From: Paraburkholderia fungorum
Lineage (GTDB): Bacteria > Pseudomonadota > Gammaproteobacteria > Burkholderiales > Burkholderiaceae
Length of the DNA: 64,000 nt
Assembly: GCF_900099835.1 (NCBI RefSeq)
Contig: NZ_FNKP01000002.1
Span: 1-64,000, forward strand
Reading direction: 5' to 3'
Of this stretch, positions 8,248 through 17,865 are shown one piece after another (within the stretch, counting starts at the first letter, position 1; each line of letters begins with the position of its first letter). The notes below the pieces were generated by a model, which saw only the letters and a list, made by a program, of their open reading frames with translations, made no database searches and had not been told where the DNA came from. Both the position numbers and the translations under genes were made by a program.

Positions 8248-10944
8248 TCAGCGCGCCCCGCGCCACGTCCGCAGCAGCAATGCGTTCGTCACCACGCTGA
8301 CGCTCGAAAACGCCATCGCCGCGCCCGCCAGCATCGGATTCAACAAGCCCAATGCAGCCAGCGGAATGCCGATCAGGTTGTACACGAACGCCCAGAACAG
8401 GTTCTGCTGGATCTTGCGCCAGGTCTTGCGCGAGATGTCGATGGCGTCGGCCACCAGCGCCGGATCGCCGCGCATCAGCGTGATGCCGGCCGCGTGCATG
8501 GCGACATCGGTGCCGGTTGCCATCGCAATGCCGATGTCGGCGGCGGCGAGCGCGGGGGCGTCGTTGATGCCGTCGCCCGCCATCGCAACGATGCCCGCGC
8601 AGCGGATCTTCAGGTCGCGGATCACGCGGGCTTTATCGTCCGGGAGAACTTCGGCGTGGAATTCGTCGATGCCGAGCGCGTGGGCGACGCTCGCCGCGCT
8701 GCCGTGGTTGTCGCCGGTAATCAGCACGCTTTTGATGCCCATTTGCGCGAGCCGCTCGACGGCGGCGCGGGCGGTGGGCTTCACGGTATCGCCGAATGCG
8801 ATGAGGGCGAGCGCGGCGACGTTGCCGGGGCTGCGCTGCATCAGCCAGGAAACGGTGTTGCCGGCGGCTTCGAGTTCGCTGGCGCGCGCGGCCGATTCAG
8901 GCGTGAGTTCGATGCCGAGTTCGTTGAGCCAGCGAGTACTGCCGAGCGCCAGCGTCCTGCCGTCCACGTTCGCTTCGACACCGCGACCGGCGATGGCGCG
9001 AGCGGCAGAGCCGGTTGGGACGGCTTGTTCAGCGGATTGGATCTCGGCTTGCGCAGCGGATGCAACCTGCACACCCGTTTGCATGCCCGCCGCCAATGTC
9101 GGCTCTGTCGCAGCCCCCACATCGGAGTTCCCGACTCCGCGCGCGATGAATGCAGCAAGCGCCGGATTTTGCGTTTCCGCCAGTTCGCCACGCTCGTCCG
9201 CTCCGGCCGCCACCGCTTCATACGCCTCGACCACCGCACGCGCCAACGGATGATCGCTGTGCCGCTGCACGGCCGCCGCCAATCGCAACGCCTCGTCGCG
9301 CGTAATCTGGCCGATTGGCTCGAATGCGGTCACCGATGGCCGGCCGAGCGTCAGCGTGCCGGTTTTGTCGAAGGCGACGATGTTCACCCGATGCGCCGTT
9401 TCCAGCGCTTCGGCATCCTTGATCAGCACGCCGTGCCGCGCTGCGACGCCGGTGCCGGCCATGATCGCGGCGGGCGTCGCCAGGCCGAGCGCGCACGGGC
9501 AGGCGATCACCAGCACGGCGACCGCGTTCAGAATCGCCGTTTCGCCGCCAGCCCCGGCGAGCAGCCAGCCGACCAGCGTGAGCGCCGCAATCGCCAGAAT
9601 TGCCGGCACGAAGATTTCGCTGACGCGGTCCACCAACCGCTGGATCGGCGCTTTCTCAGCCTGCGCGCTTTCGACGAGGCGGATGATCCGCGCGAGTGTC
9701 GTCTCCGCGCCGATCGCCGTGGTCGTGACCGCAATCGCGCCCTCGCCGTTGATCGAACCCGCTGTGACCGCATCGGGCGCCTGCTTCGGCACCGGCAGGC
9801 TTTCACCGGTGATCAGCGATTCGTCGATATGCGTGCGGCCTTCGAGCACCGCGCCGTCGACCGGTACGCGTTCGCCGGGACGCACGATCACGACGGTGCC
9901 GACGCCCACCTGCGCGAGCGGCACGTCGCGTTCCTCGTGGCCGACGCGAATCCGCGCGCGATCGGGACGCAGCGCGTTAAGCGCGCGGATGGCGTCAGTC
10001 GTCTGACGCTTCGCGCGCGCTTCGAGCCATTTGCCGAAGCGCACCAGCGTAATCACGACCGCCGACGCCTCGAAATACAGATGCAGCGTGTCGCCCGGAT
10101 GCCCCAGCAATTCGTACACGCTGATGCCATAAGCCGCCGACGTACCGAGCGCGACCAGCAGGTCCATATTGCCCGCGCCTGCGCGTATCGCCCGATAGGC
10201 CGCGCGATAGAAGCGCGCGCCGAAGCCGAATTGCACGATCGACGCAAGCGCGAATTGCAGCCACGGCGGCAGCATCGCGTGGATGCCTAACCATTCGCCG
10301 ACCATCGGCGCGACCAGCGGCAATGTCAGCAAAGCGCACACGATGACGGCGACGAGGTCCTGGCGTGCCTGATCGCGTTTGCGGTCGGCGGGGGTGGCTT
10401 TGTCGGCGGTGTCCGCGGCGACAGGTGCTGCGGGCGGCGCGATTGGCTCGGCTTCGTAGCCGGCTTTCCTGACGGCGGCGATCAGCAAGGCGGCGTCCGG
10501 CGTCGCATCGTTCATGGTGACGGTGGCCGTTTCAGTCGCCAGATTCACCGATGCGCTCGCGACGCCCGGCACTTTCGCCAGCGCTTTTTCGACGCGCATC
10601 GCGCACGATGCGCAGGTCATGCCGCCGATCGCGAGTTCCGTCGCATGCGGAACGTGAGACGGCGCTGGTTCGGCGGAAACGGATGGCGTGGCGTCGTAGC
10701 CCGCCTTGCGCACGGCATTGGCGAGCGTTTCGGGATCGACGGTGTTGTCGCTTTCGATACGCGCCTGCTCGGTGGCGAGATTCACCGACGCACGCGTCAC
10801 GCCCGGCACTTTCGCCAGCGCCTTCTCGACGCGCATCGCGCAAGACGCGCAGGTCATCCCGCCGATGTCCAGTTCGGTGGTGCGGCCGGGGAGTTGAGAA
10901 AGGGCAGCGCCTGCGGGGCGCTGCGTGTTGGCAAGTTCGGTCAT
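8248..10944 (-). CDS. copA: Copper-translocating P1B-type ATPase
   Basis: 898 aa from ATG 10944. Two N-terminal heavy-metal domains each carry GMTCASC (first at about residues 29-35, second near 100). Membrane segments follow, with the transport motif CPC in [13 protein letters not shown], the phosphorylation site DKTGTLT, the SDHPLARA nucleotide-binding segment, GRGVEA and the hinge [10 protein letters not shown]. This exports Cu(I) from the cytoplasm. Between HPLARA and GRGVEA there is an Ala/Glu/Gln-rich insert of about 60 residues not usual for CopA. The promoter upstream is of CueR type. No copZ or cueR lies next to it. Confidence 0.95.
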   Translation of the reverse strand: MTELANTQRPAGAALSQLPGRTTELDIGGMTCASCAMRVEKALAKVPGVTRASVNLATEQARIESDNTVDPETLANAVRKAGYDATPSVSAEPAPSHVPHATELAIGGMTCASCAMRVEKALAKVPGVASASVNLATETATVTMNDATPDAALLIAAVRKAGYEAEPIAPPAAPVAADTADKATPADRKRDQARQDLVAVIVCALLTLPLVAPMVGEWLGIHAMLPPWLQFALASIVQFGFGARFYRAAYRAIRAGAGNMDLLVALGTSAAYGISVYELLGHPGDTLHLYFEASAVVITLVRFGKWLEARAKRQTTDAIRALNALRPDRARIRVGHEERDVPLAQVGVGTVVIVRPGERVPVDGAVLEGRTHIDESLITGESLPVPKQAPDAVTAGSINGEGAIAVTTTAIGAETTLARIIRLVESAQAEKAPIQRLVDRVSEIFVPAILAIAALTLVGWLLAGAGGETAILNAVAVLVIACPCALGLATPAAIMAGTGVAARHGVLIKDAEALETAHRVNIVAFDKTGTLTLGRPSVTAFEPIGQITRDEALRLAAAVQRHSDHPLARAVVEAYEAVAAGADERGELAETQNPALAAFIARGVGNSDVGAATEPTLAAGMQTGVQVASAAQAEIQSAEQAVPTGSAARAIAGRGVEANVDGRTLALGSTRWLNELGIELTPESAARASELEAAGNTVSWLMQRSPGNVAALALIAFGDTVKPTARAAVERLAQMGIKSVLITGDNHGSAASVAHALGIDEFHAEVLPDDKARVIRDLKIRCAGIVAMAGDGINDAPALAAADIGIAMATGTDVAMHAAGITLMRGDPALVADAIDISRKTWRKIQQNLFWAFVYNLIGIPLAALGLLNPMLAGAAMAFSSVSVVTNALLLRTWRGAR

Positions 10945-10987
10945 GGTAGGTAAGGCTCGCAACGGCATGGGGCCGCATCGTGAACCC

Positions 10988-11018
10988 AGTATCGACCTTC
11001 CTATGATGGGAAGGTCAA
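10988..11018 (-). promoter_or_regulatory. CueR-type copA promoter and operator
   Basis: On the minus strand TTGACC (-35, 11018-11013) and GATACT (-10, 10993-10988) are separated by 19 bp, the over-long spacing typical of MerR-family activated promoters. The spacer region holds a perfect dyad, ACCTTCC-N7-GGAAGGT (10995-11015), close to the known CueR operator. It lies 44 bp upstream of copA. Seen directly; assignment to CueR rests on the known consensus and the target gene. Confidence 0.88.
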
Positions 11019-11059
11019 GGACGGATTGTGTGGCGAGCCCCTTCAGGGCAAGTTCGGCC

Positions 11060-11728
11060 TCAGAATGCCGGCGGCGCATCGAGCATTGCCTGCCCGACGG
11101 CCTTCTGTTCGTCCGATGCGCGGTCCAGCAAAGTGTCGGCCGCCCCGCGCCGGTCCGCAGCTTCCTTGTTCTGCCCGAGCTTCCACTTGCCGACCAGCCG
11201 TGTCACCTCGATCTCGATCCCGACAATCGCCCCAAGCATCTGCTTGATGAAGTCAGCGGGCGCGTCGCCCATTTTCCATGGCACCGCTTCGCCGGCTTCC
11301 ATCTTGCGCGTCAGCCTCGCGACCAGCCCGCGCACGAACGCTTCGTCATCGCGCACGGCAATCCGCCCATGCGCGTGCACAACGATGTAGTTATACGTAG
11401 GCACCTGCCGATGCGTGTCGTGTTTGCTCGGGTACCACGTCGGCGAAATGTAGGCCGCCGGCCCCTGAAAGATCACGAGCGCGTCGGGATTCGTCGCTGC
11501 TTCCTGCCAGACAGGGTTCGCGCGGGCGACGTGCGCACGCAGAATCAGGCGGTTTTCAGCCGATGCCGTCGCGTCGCCCGCTGCGGAAATCGTTTCGGCC
11601 TCGAACGGCAAATGGTTCGCGTCGAGCCCGTTCGGCCCATTCGTGATCAACGCGCCGAACGGCTGCTCGGCGATCAGGCGGTGGAGAACCTCTGGACGGT
11701 TCTCTTCGAAATGGGCGGGCATGTACAT
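11060..11728 (-). CDS. PaiB-like FMN-binding negative transcriptional regulator family protein
   Basis: 222 aa from ATG 11728 ([19 protein letters not shown]), with CCGGAGCG as RBS; the upstream extension of the frame is AT-rich and unlikely. The protein matches the PaiB / FMN-binding split-barrel family: N-terminal MYxPxHFEExRPEVL, then [20 protein letters not shown], and [24 protein letters not shown] in the middle. Family members bind FMN or haem-like ligands; regulatory activity was proposed for Bacillus PaiB, but many are of unknown role. It ends 116 bp before the copA start, with the copA promoter between them. Confidence 0.85.
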   Translation of the reverse strand: MYMPAHFEENRPEVLHRLIAEQPFGALITNGPNGLDANHLPFEAETISAAGDATASAENRLILRAHVARANPVWQEAATNPDALVIFQGPAAYISPTWYPSKHDTHRQVPTYNYIVVHAHGRIAVRDDEAFVRGLVARLTRKMEAGEAVPWKMGDAPADFIKQMLGAIVGIEIEVTRLVGKWKLGQNKEAADRRGAADTLLDRASDEQKAVGQAMLDAPPAF

Positions 11729-12064
11729 AAAACGCTCCGGATACGAAAAATAGGGGGACGAAAAAATGAAAATAAAAGCTAAATAAAGCGCCGGAAAGCC
11801 AGCGCGTAAAAACGACCCGTGACTCGCTCGCTGGCATAAGTGTCGCGAAAACCATCGACCGTACCGCAAATGACGCGCCCTGACGCGTTATCCCGCGCAT
11901 TTCTTGCCTTTGCGCTTGCCTGACAGGCAAGGATACGATACAACCCGAAGTTGTCGGCATTGCGATCCGCAGACAGGCTGCGCTGGGCTTTGGGAGACCA
12001 CGCAAACACGTATCGCTGCGCGCCGGCCTCTCCCATAGGACCGCACGTTCCGCCACCTCAACGA
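11729..12064. other. Divergent promoter region between paiB-like and DUF1254 genes
   Basis: About 336 bp between divergent genes. The paiB side (11729-11790) is AT-rich. A perfect dyad, CTTGCCT-GAC-AGGCAAG, lies at 11915-11931 and is a candidate operator or short hairpin. No further gene is supported; the open frame from 11951 leading into the lipoprotein gene lacks a signal peptide and RBS until 12065. Confidence 0.4.
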
Positions 12065-13486
12065 ATGATAAAAAATCGCCGAGAACCGTTTTCGTTTCAT
12101 TGGACCTGCGCATCGCTCGCAGGCCTCGCATTTCTGGCTGGTTGCGCTTCGTCCAGCCCGTCCGTGACGCCCAACAAGACTGGCTGGATCAAGGACGAAG
12201 TCGCCGATTCGTACGTCTTCGGTTATCCATTGGTGCTGATGGGCGTCGCGCGCGACGCGGCGGTCGGCACCGAGCCGGGGCAGGCTCCAATTAATACGCT
12301 GCGCCACGCGCAGGCGCTGCCGCCGATCGGCGCGGCCAATCCGACGCGCCCCAGTCTCGACACGCTCGACTCGACCGGCTGGCTCGACGTCGGCGCCGAA
12401 CCGGTGATCATCTCTTTGCCCGATTCGCACGGCCGCTATGTCGACGCCCGCGTGCTCGACATGTGGACCAACGTGGTGTGGTCGACCAGTTCCCAGTTCG
12501 CCACGCGCGCGGCGGGCATCAAGGCGCAAAGCATTGCGTTCGTCAGCCCGGACTGGAAGGGTGATTTGCCGAAGAACGTGACGCGAGTCGACGTGCCGAC
12601 CCACAACGCGTGGGTGAGCGTACGCATCCAGTCGAACGGCACGCGTGATCTGACGGCGGTGCGCAAGTTGCAACGCGCGATCCGGGTCGTGCCGCTGAGC
12701 GTCTACGTCGGCGACACGCATGCTGCCCAGGTTGCGCCGCCCCGCAGCAATTCCGCCGACACCGCCAGCGCCACCGCTACGACTCCGGCCGCGCAGGTCG
12801 CCGCGCTCGACGCGAACGGTTTTTTCAGCCGCCTCGCCGATGCGCTGCCTGACAATCCGCCGACACCAGCCGATCCGCACGCGCTGAAAATCCTCTCGGA
12901 TTTCGGTGTGATACCCGGCGAACCGGTGAAGCTGCCGAACGCAACCGCCGTCGTCAACGCAGGTCTCGCGGACGGCCACGAGCGCGTCGCCACGCCGCCG
13001 ACCAACGTGCTGAGCGCCAACGGCTGGAGCTGGTTCGGCGACGGCGTGGGCAACTACGGCCCCGACTACGCCTTGCGCGCTTATGCGGCGAGCACTCAGC
13101 CGGGCATCGGCACGAAGGACGACGAAGTACGCGCGGTCGTCACCCAGGACAGCGACGGTCACGCGCTGAACGGCGCGAACCGCTACGTGATTCACTTTGC
13201 GCCGAACCAGTTGCCGCCGGTGCGCGGCTTCTGGTCGATCACCGCGTACACGAAAGATGGCGCATTGGGTGAAAGTGCGCCTGCGCGCCTGGCGGTCGGC
13301 GATCGTAACGGCGCGCGCCGCAATCGCGACGGCTCGCTCGACGTGACCGTTTCGTCGACGCGCAGCAGAAGCGGCAACTGGCTGCCCGCGCCGCGCAGCG
13401 ATCTGCAACTGGTGCTGCGTCTGTACGCACCGAAACCGCAGGCCACCGACGGAAGCTGGCAACCGCCCGCCGTCGTGCGTCAATGA
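12065..13486 (+). CDS. DUF1254/DUF1214 domain lipoprotein
   Basis: 473 aa from ATG 12065; this start gives a signal peptide with a lipobox (LAFLAGC), Cys being about residue 25. The N-terminal half (DEVADSYVFGYPLVLMGVARD, DMWTNVVWSTSSQF) is DUF1254 and the C-terminal half (RYVIHFAPNQLPPVRGFWSITAYTKDG) is DUF1214, the usual pairing. Expected to be membrane-anchored and face the periplasm. Function of the family is not established. A long hairpin follows directly after the stop. Confidence 0.88.
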   Translation: MIKNRREPFSFHWTCASLAGLAFLAGCASSSPSVTPNKTGWIKDEVADSYVFGYPLVLMGVARDAAVGTEPGQAPINTLRHAQALPPIGAANPTRPSLDTLDSTGWLDVGAEPVIISLPDSHGRYVDARVLDMWTNVVWSTSSQFATRAAGIKAQSIAFVSPDWKGDLPKNVTRVDVPTHNAWVSVRIQSNGTRDLTAVRKLQRAIRVVPLSVYVGDTHAAQVAPPRSNSADTASATATTPAAQVAALDANGFFSRLADALPDNPPTPADPHALKILSDFGVIPGEPVKLPNATAVVNAGLADGHERVATPPTNVLSANGWSWFGDGVGNYGPDYALRAYAASTQPGIGTKDDEVRAVVTQDSDGHALNGANRYVIHFAPNQLPPVRGFWSITAYTKDGALGESAPARLAVGDRNGARRNRDGSLDVTVSSTRSRSGNWLPAPRSDLQLVLRLYAPKPQATDGSWQPPAVVRQ

Positions 13487-13497
13487 TGTGAGTCGAT

Positions 13498-13532
13498 GCG
13501 ATGCGTCGGTGACCGGATCACCGATGCATCGC
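13498..13532 (+). terminator. 15-bp hairpin after the DUF1254 gene
   Basis: GCGATGCGTCGGTGA (13498-13512) pairs with 13518-13532 over 15 bp, one of them G-U, around a 5-nt loop. There is no T-tract, so it may act as an mRNA 3' stabiliser or a Rho-assisted terminator rather than a classical intrinsic one. Confidence 0.5.
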
Positions 13533-13604
13533 GTCGCGCAAGACATTGCGTCCTGCGAAGTACGTCAGCGAGATGACAACGCGCTGTCAATAACACCTTG
13601 AATC

Positions 13605-13642
13605 GTGGTTTATTCGTTGCCTGATGGCGGCGGATAAACCAC
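13605..13642. repeat. Inverted repeat GTGGTTTAT / ATAAACCAC
   Basis: Perfect 9-bp arms at 13605-13613 and 13634-13642, extendable to 12 bp with one G-U pair, separated by a GC-rich stretch. It lies about 130 bp before the DUF748 gene start and could be an operator or an mRNA leader hairpin. Confidence 0.4.
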
Positions 13643-13770
13643 TCCGTCACGCGGATGTTTGTAAAACCGCGCTCGACATTTCTATCCCCCACGAGATTCA
13701 CGTTTTATACTGCCGCTTGCGGGATTTTCGTTTTCGCGGCGGGCTTGCCGCCGCATTACCCAAGACCGAG

Positions 13771-16700
13771 ATGGCAAGCCTTAATAAAGCATCACTAGCA
13801 TCATCCATGCAGACCGTGCGCGAGGTTGCGCAGTCACGTCGCACGCGGCGGGTCCTGATAGGTCTGCTGATCTTTCTCGTATTGTTCGGTCTGCTCGGCT
13901 TTTTCGCGGCGCCCCCGCTGATCCGCCACATCGCCGCGCAACAACTCAGCAAGCAGCTCGACCGGCCCGCCTCGATTGGCCGCATCGCGCTCAATCCTTA
14001 TACGCTCCGCCTCGAAGCCGACAACGTGCATATCGGCGAGCGCGGCGGCGCTGGCGATTTCATCGATATTTCGCGGCTGATCGTGAAGCCGTCGTGGAGT
14101 TCGCTGTTTCGCGGTGCGCCGATCGTCGATGAAGTGCAGGTCGACTCGCCACGCTTTCATATCGTTCGGTATGACGCGCAGCGCTTCAATTTCACCGATC
14201 TGATCGAGAAGTTTTCGAAGCAGCCCGCCAAGCCCGACAGCAAGCCGACGCTTTTCTCGGTGTCGAATATTCGTGTCGAAAACGGCCAGATTACGTTCGA
14301 CGACAAACTGCTCGGCGCGACCCATGTGATCGACCAGTGGAAGCTCGGCATCCCGTTTATCGCCACGCTGCCTTCGAAAACCGATATTTTCGTCGAGCCG
14401 CTGCTGCGTGCGCGGATCGACGGCAGTCCGCTTGCTATCGACGGCCGGACCAAGCCGTTCGCCGCGTCGCGCGAGTCGGAAGTGTCGCTGCGTTTCGACG
14501 GGCTCGATGTGCCGCGACTGATCTCGTACGCGCCCACTACGCTGCCAATCGTCGTGCAGTCGGGCAAGCTCTCTACCGATCTCAAGCTCAATTTCGTGAT
14601 GTCGAACGACGCGCCTTCGTTGCGCGTCGCGGGCACCGTCGATCTGAACGACGTGGATGTGCAGGACCGCAACAAAGCGCCGTTCTTCGCGGCGCGCGCG
14701 GTGCACGTGGCGGCGGCGTCGCTTGAACCGCTGAAAAGTCTTTACCACTTCGACGATATCCGTATCGACGCGCCCAGCGCCAATCTCGCGCGCGACAAAG
14801 ACGGCGTGCTGAGTGTCGAGCGGATGTTTGCGCCAGCGCCTACGGCGCAGAATGCGCAGGCATCGGCGAGCGCGTCCGCGCCGGTCGCTGCGTCGGGCGC
14901 AGCGCCTGCCGCCAACACTAAAGCCGAAGAAAAGGCCGCCCCGCCTCTCGATCTATCGATCAAACGCTTCGCGCTCGCCGACGGCACCGTCAAGGTCCAT
15001 GACGAGGCGGCCTCGCGCCCGGTCGACCTCGGTCTGCAAAAGCTCGCAGTCACGCTCACCGATTTTTCGACGCTCGCCACCACGCCCGCGCACTACACGC
15101 TGAACACGGAACTGGGCGACGGCGGTTCGCTCGGCGCCGAGGGTGCAGTGGGCCTCGTAGCGAAGACGGCCAGCGCGAAACTCGATCTGAAGTCGCTGAA
15201 GCTGCCGGTCCTGCAGCCCTACATCGATACCGCAACGGCGGCTCAGGTGACCGACGGCGCGCTGTCGGCGACGGTCAATATCGACGCGAACTGGTCGAAG
15301 TCGCCGGTCGCGTTGACGGTCGCCGATACGCAACTGGACGTGCAGTCGCTGAAGCTCGCCTCGCGCGACAATAAAGCGCCGGTGATCGCGCTCGCGCAGG
15401 GCCAGGTGGCGGTCAAGCAGGTGGACGTGGCGGCGCGTACGGCCGACATAACCAGCGTTGCCACCACTGGTCTCACGGTGGATGCGCAGCGTCTGAAAGA
15501 CGGCAGCATCAACCTGAGTTCGCTCGCCGGGCCGCACGAAACCGCGCAGCAGCGCACCGCGATCCACGCGGCGAAAAAGGCGCACGAAGAAGGGCCGGCG
15601 TGGCACTACAAGATCGGCGAGTTGAACCTGAAAGACGCCACCGTCGATTTCACCGACAGCACCACGCCGCGTCCGGTCAAGCTGAGCATCACGCCGATGC
15701 AACTGAAAGTGCAGCAGATCAGCGACGACCTGAGCCGTCCGCTGCCGGTCGATCTGCAAGCCACGCTGAACAAAAAAGGCACGCTCGGCGTGAAGGGCGA
15801 CGTCACGGCGACGCCGCTCAAGGTGGCCGTCAAGGTGAACGCGAACCGGCTCGACGTGGCGGCACTCGAACCTTACTTCGGCAGCAAGCTGAATGCCGTG
15901 ATCGCGAGCGCGCTGCTCAACGCAAACGGCGATCTCGCGCTGAGCCAGGCGAAGTCGCTGAAAGCGAACTACCGCGGCGACGTGGCGCTCGTCGACGTGC
16001 GTATGCTCGACAAGGCGACTTCGGACCCGTTCGCGGGTTGGGGCTCGCTCGCGCTGTCCAACCTGAAGGCCGATTACGACGAACATGGCACGGTCGTGGA
16101 CGCGGGCCGCGTCACCTTCACGAAGTTTTACGGAAGCGTGCTGCTCGACGCACAAGGCAAGCTGAATCTGAAGGACGTCGTCGCGCATGAAAGCGGCGCG
16201 GCGCAATCGCTCACACGAACCAAAGGGGGCACCGAACCCGTGCCGTTGACGCCGCCTGCGGCGTCGGCGGCGGTGGTTGCGTCCGCGCCCGTGGCGGCCT
16301 CGCCCGCCATGGTCACCGCGGCGACGCCGCCGCAAAGCCCGGTCAGGATGCACTTCGGCCAACTGGTGCTGCAACAGGGCCGCGTGACGTACACGGACAA
16401 CTTCATCAAGCCGAATTACAGCGCGAACCTGGTCAACATTCAGGGTACGGTGGGCGCGTTCGGCACGCAGTCCACCACGCCCGCGCCGGTCGATATCGCT
16501 GCAAAGCTTGCGGCTAACGGTCCGCTGTCGATACGCGGCACGATCAATCCGCTGATCGCCAAACCGGCGCTCGATCTGACCGCGAGCGCGCACGATATCG
16601 AGCTGACCAACCTCACGCCGTATTCGTCGAAATATGCGGGCTATCCGATCACCAAGGGCAAGCTGAACGTCGATCTGCATTACAAGCTCGATAACGATCA

Positions 16701-17529
16701 ACTGAATGCGGACAACCATCTGTTCATCGATCAACTCACGTTCGGCGATCACATCGACAACGATACGGCGACCAAACTGCCGGTGCGCCTCGCTATCTCG
16801 CTGCTGAAGAATTCGCGCGGTGAAATCGACGTGAATCTGCCGGTGTCGGGCTCGCTGTCGAATCCTGAGTTCAGCGTGGGCGGGTTGATCTGGCATGCCG
16901 TGCTCAACCTGTTGCAAAAGGCGGTGACTGCACCGTTCTCGCTGATCGCTCACGCGTTCGGCGGCAATGGCGAGGAATTGGGCTACGTCGAATTCGAGCC
17001 GGGTTCCGCGACGCTCTCGGATGCCGACAACAAGAAACTCGACACGATCGTGAAGGCGCTCGCCGATAAATCGTCGGTGAAGATGGACCTGATCGGCCGT
17101 GTCGATCCTGCTGTCGACGAACCGGCGTTGCGCACGCTGTACGTCGACCGCCTCGTCAAGCAGCAGAAGATCAAGGATGTGGTGGGCAACGGCGAGAGCG
17201 TGGATTTGTCGACCGTCACGCTCGATCCGAAGGACTACGACAAGTACCTGACCAAGGCCTACAAGTCCGCCGACTTCAAGAAGCCGCATAACTTTGTCGG
17301 CCTGACCAAGAGCGTGCCGGACAGCGACATGAAGGCGGCGCTCGCGGCCAATGCGCCGATCAACGACGCCAGCCTGCGCGAGCTTGCGCAACAGCGGGCG
17401 CAGAGCGTGCAGCAGTATCTGGACGGCAAGATCGACAGCAGCCGCGTGTTCGTCGTCGCGCCGAAGCTGAACGCCGATGGCATCAACGACAAAGGCGCGA
17501 CCACGCGCGTCGATTTCGGCTTGAAATAA
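13771..17529 (+). CDS. Large DUF748 / AsmA-like envelope protein
   Basis: 1252 aa from ATG 13771; the frame is open to 13624 but the membrane anchor (VLIGLLIFLVLFGLLGFFAAPPLI) sits about 30 residues after 13771 as expected. After the single N-terminal TM comes a long beta-rich region of AsmA/DUF748 type (LDRPASIGRIALNPYTLRLEADNVHIGE at its start), with Ala/Pro-rich linkers near residues 370-390 and 840-870. The last 200 residues (VEFEPGSATLSDADNKKLDTI) resemble an OmpA-like motif seen at the end of DUF748 proteins. Relatives are thought to act in outer-membrane assembly or lipid transport; that is family inference only. Confidence 0.88.
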   Translation: MASLNKASLASSMQTVREVAQSRRTRRVLIGLLIFLVLFGLLGFFAAPPLIRHIAAQQLSKQLDRPASIGRIALNPYTLRLEADNVHIGERGGAGDFIDISRLIVKPSWSSLFRGAPIVDEVQVDSPRFHIVRYDAQRFNFTDLIEKFSKQPAKPDSKPTLFSVSNIRVENGQITFDDKLLGATHVIDQWKLGIPFIATLPSKTDIFVEPLLRARIDGSPLAIDGRTKPFAASRESEVSLRFDGLDVPRLISYAPTTLPIVVQSGKLSTDLKLNFVMSNDAPSLRVAGTVDLNDVDVQDRNKAPFFAARAVHVAAASLEPLKSLYHFDDIRIDAPSANLARDKDGVLSVERMFAPAPTAQNAQASASASAPVAASGAAPAANTKAEEKAAPPLDLSIKRFALADGTVKVHDEAASRPVDLGLQKLAVTLTDFSTLATTPAHYTLNTELGDGGSLGAEGAVGLVAKTASAKLDLKSLKLPVLQPYIDTATAAQVTDGALSATVNIDANWSKSPVALTVADTQLDVQSLKLASRDNKAPVIALAQGQVAVKQVDVAARTADITSVATTGLTVDAQRLKDGSINLSSLAGPHETAQQRTAIHAAKKAHEEGPAWHYKIGELNLKDATVDFTDSTTPRPVKLSITPMQLKVQQISDDLSRPLPVDLQATLNKKGTLGVKGDVTATPLKVAVKVNANRLDVAALEPYFGSKLNAVIASALLNANGDLALSQAKSLKANYRGDVALVDVRMLDKATSDPFAGWGSLALSNLKADYDEHGTVVDAGRVTFTKFYGSVLLDAQGKLNLKDVVAHESGAAQSLTRTKGGTEPVPLTPPAASAAVVASAPVAASPAMVTAATPPQSPVRMHFGQLVLQQGRVTYTDNFIKPNYSANLVNIQGTVGAFGTQSTTPAPVDIAAKLAANGPLSIRGTINPLIAKPALDLTASAHDIELTNLTPYSSKYAGYPITKGKLNVDLHYKLDNDQLNADNHLFIDQLTFGDHIDNDTATKLPVRLAISLLKNSRGEIDVNLPVSGSLSNPEFSVGGLIWHAVLNLLQKAVTAPFSLIAHAFGGNGEELGYVEFEPGSATLSDADNKKLDTIVKALADKSSVKMDLIGRVDPAVDEPALRTLYVDRLVKQQKIKDVVGNGESVDLSTVTLDPKDYDKYLTKAYKSADFKKPHNFVGLTKSVPDSDMKAALAANAPINDASLRELAQQRAQSVQQYLDGKIDSSRVFVVAPKLNADGINDKGATTRVDFGLK

Positions 17530-17545
17530 GGGCTTTTCTGAATGC

Positions 17546-17580
17546 GCATGCCGCAGCGTGTTGTACGCGCTGCGGCATGC
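17546..17580 (+). terminator. 13-bp perfect hairpin after the DUF748 gene
   Basis: GCATGCCGCAGCG (17546-17558) pairs perfectly with CGCTGCGGCATGC (17568-17580) around a 9-nt loop, 17 nt after the stop. No T-run follows, so termination efficiency is uncertain. Confidence 0.55.
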
Positions 17581-17751
17581 AGGCGTGTCGAAAGCGCGTT
17601 GCCTTCTTGTTGTTCTTCCCCTCCCATGCATCGCTTTGCGGCAACCCTCGCCGCACGCGTTTTATCGCTCGATGCAAAGCCGATATGCACACTTTTTTAC
17701 CTTGTATCGTGGCTGGTCATACAGCCGGATGACAGCCGCTATCCGATTCGC
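17581..17751. other. Upstream region of the OmpA-lipoprotein / BvgA-like locus
   Basis: Sequence between the DUF748 hairpin and the possible 33-codon frame. It holds a run of six T (around 17690) and AT-richer sequence than its surroundings, so the locus promoter is probably here, but no clean -35/-10 pair stands out. No gene is supported. Confidence 0.35.
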
Positions 17752-17853
17752 ATGAAAGCGGTCGAAGCGTCTGATGGGAATCTAGGATTGCTCCCATTCC
17801 TTGCATGTCTTCTCGTATTCATACTCGGAGTCTTCTCCCGGACGATGCGCTAG
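17752..17853 (+). CDS. Possible 33-aa single-pass membrane peptide
   Basis: A 33-codon frame, ATG 17752 to TAG 17851-17853, encodes a short acidic N-terminus, a continuous hydrophobic segment (LLPFLACLLVFILGVF) and a basic end (SRTMR). It stops 12 nt before the lipoprotein gene start. The composition and position fit a membrane microprotein or a translated leader, but no good ribosome-binding site is visible, so the call is tentative. Confidence 0.3.
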   Translation: MKAVEASDGNLGLLPFLACLLVFILGVFSRTMR

Positions 17854-17865
17854 ACGCAGACCGCA

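Noticed and set aside
8095..10290. 731-codon open frame opposite copA
   Set aside because: Antisense shadow produced by GC-rich codons of copA; its translation is His/Arg/Asp-rich low complexity with no domain.
11951..12064. 38-codon upstream extension of the DUF1254 lipoprotein
   Set aside because: It would bury the signal peptide and lipobox; ATG 12065 gives a normal lipoprotein start.
14953..17631. 892-codon minus-strand frame opposite the DUF748 gene
   Set aside because: Shadow frame; the plus strand has a TM anchor and family motifs, the minus strand has neither.
17542..17853. 103-codon frame upstream of the OmpA-like lipoprotein
   Set aside because: Its first 70 codons overlap a 13-bp transcription hairpin and look random; only the last 33 codons have a coherent membrane segment, so only that part is kept as tentative.
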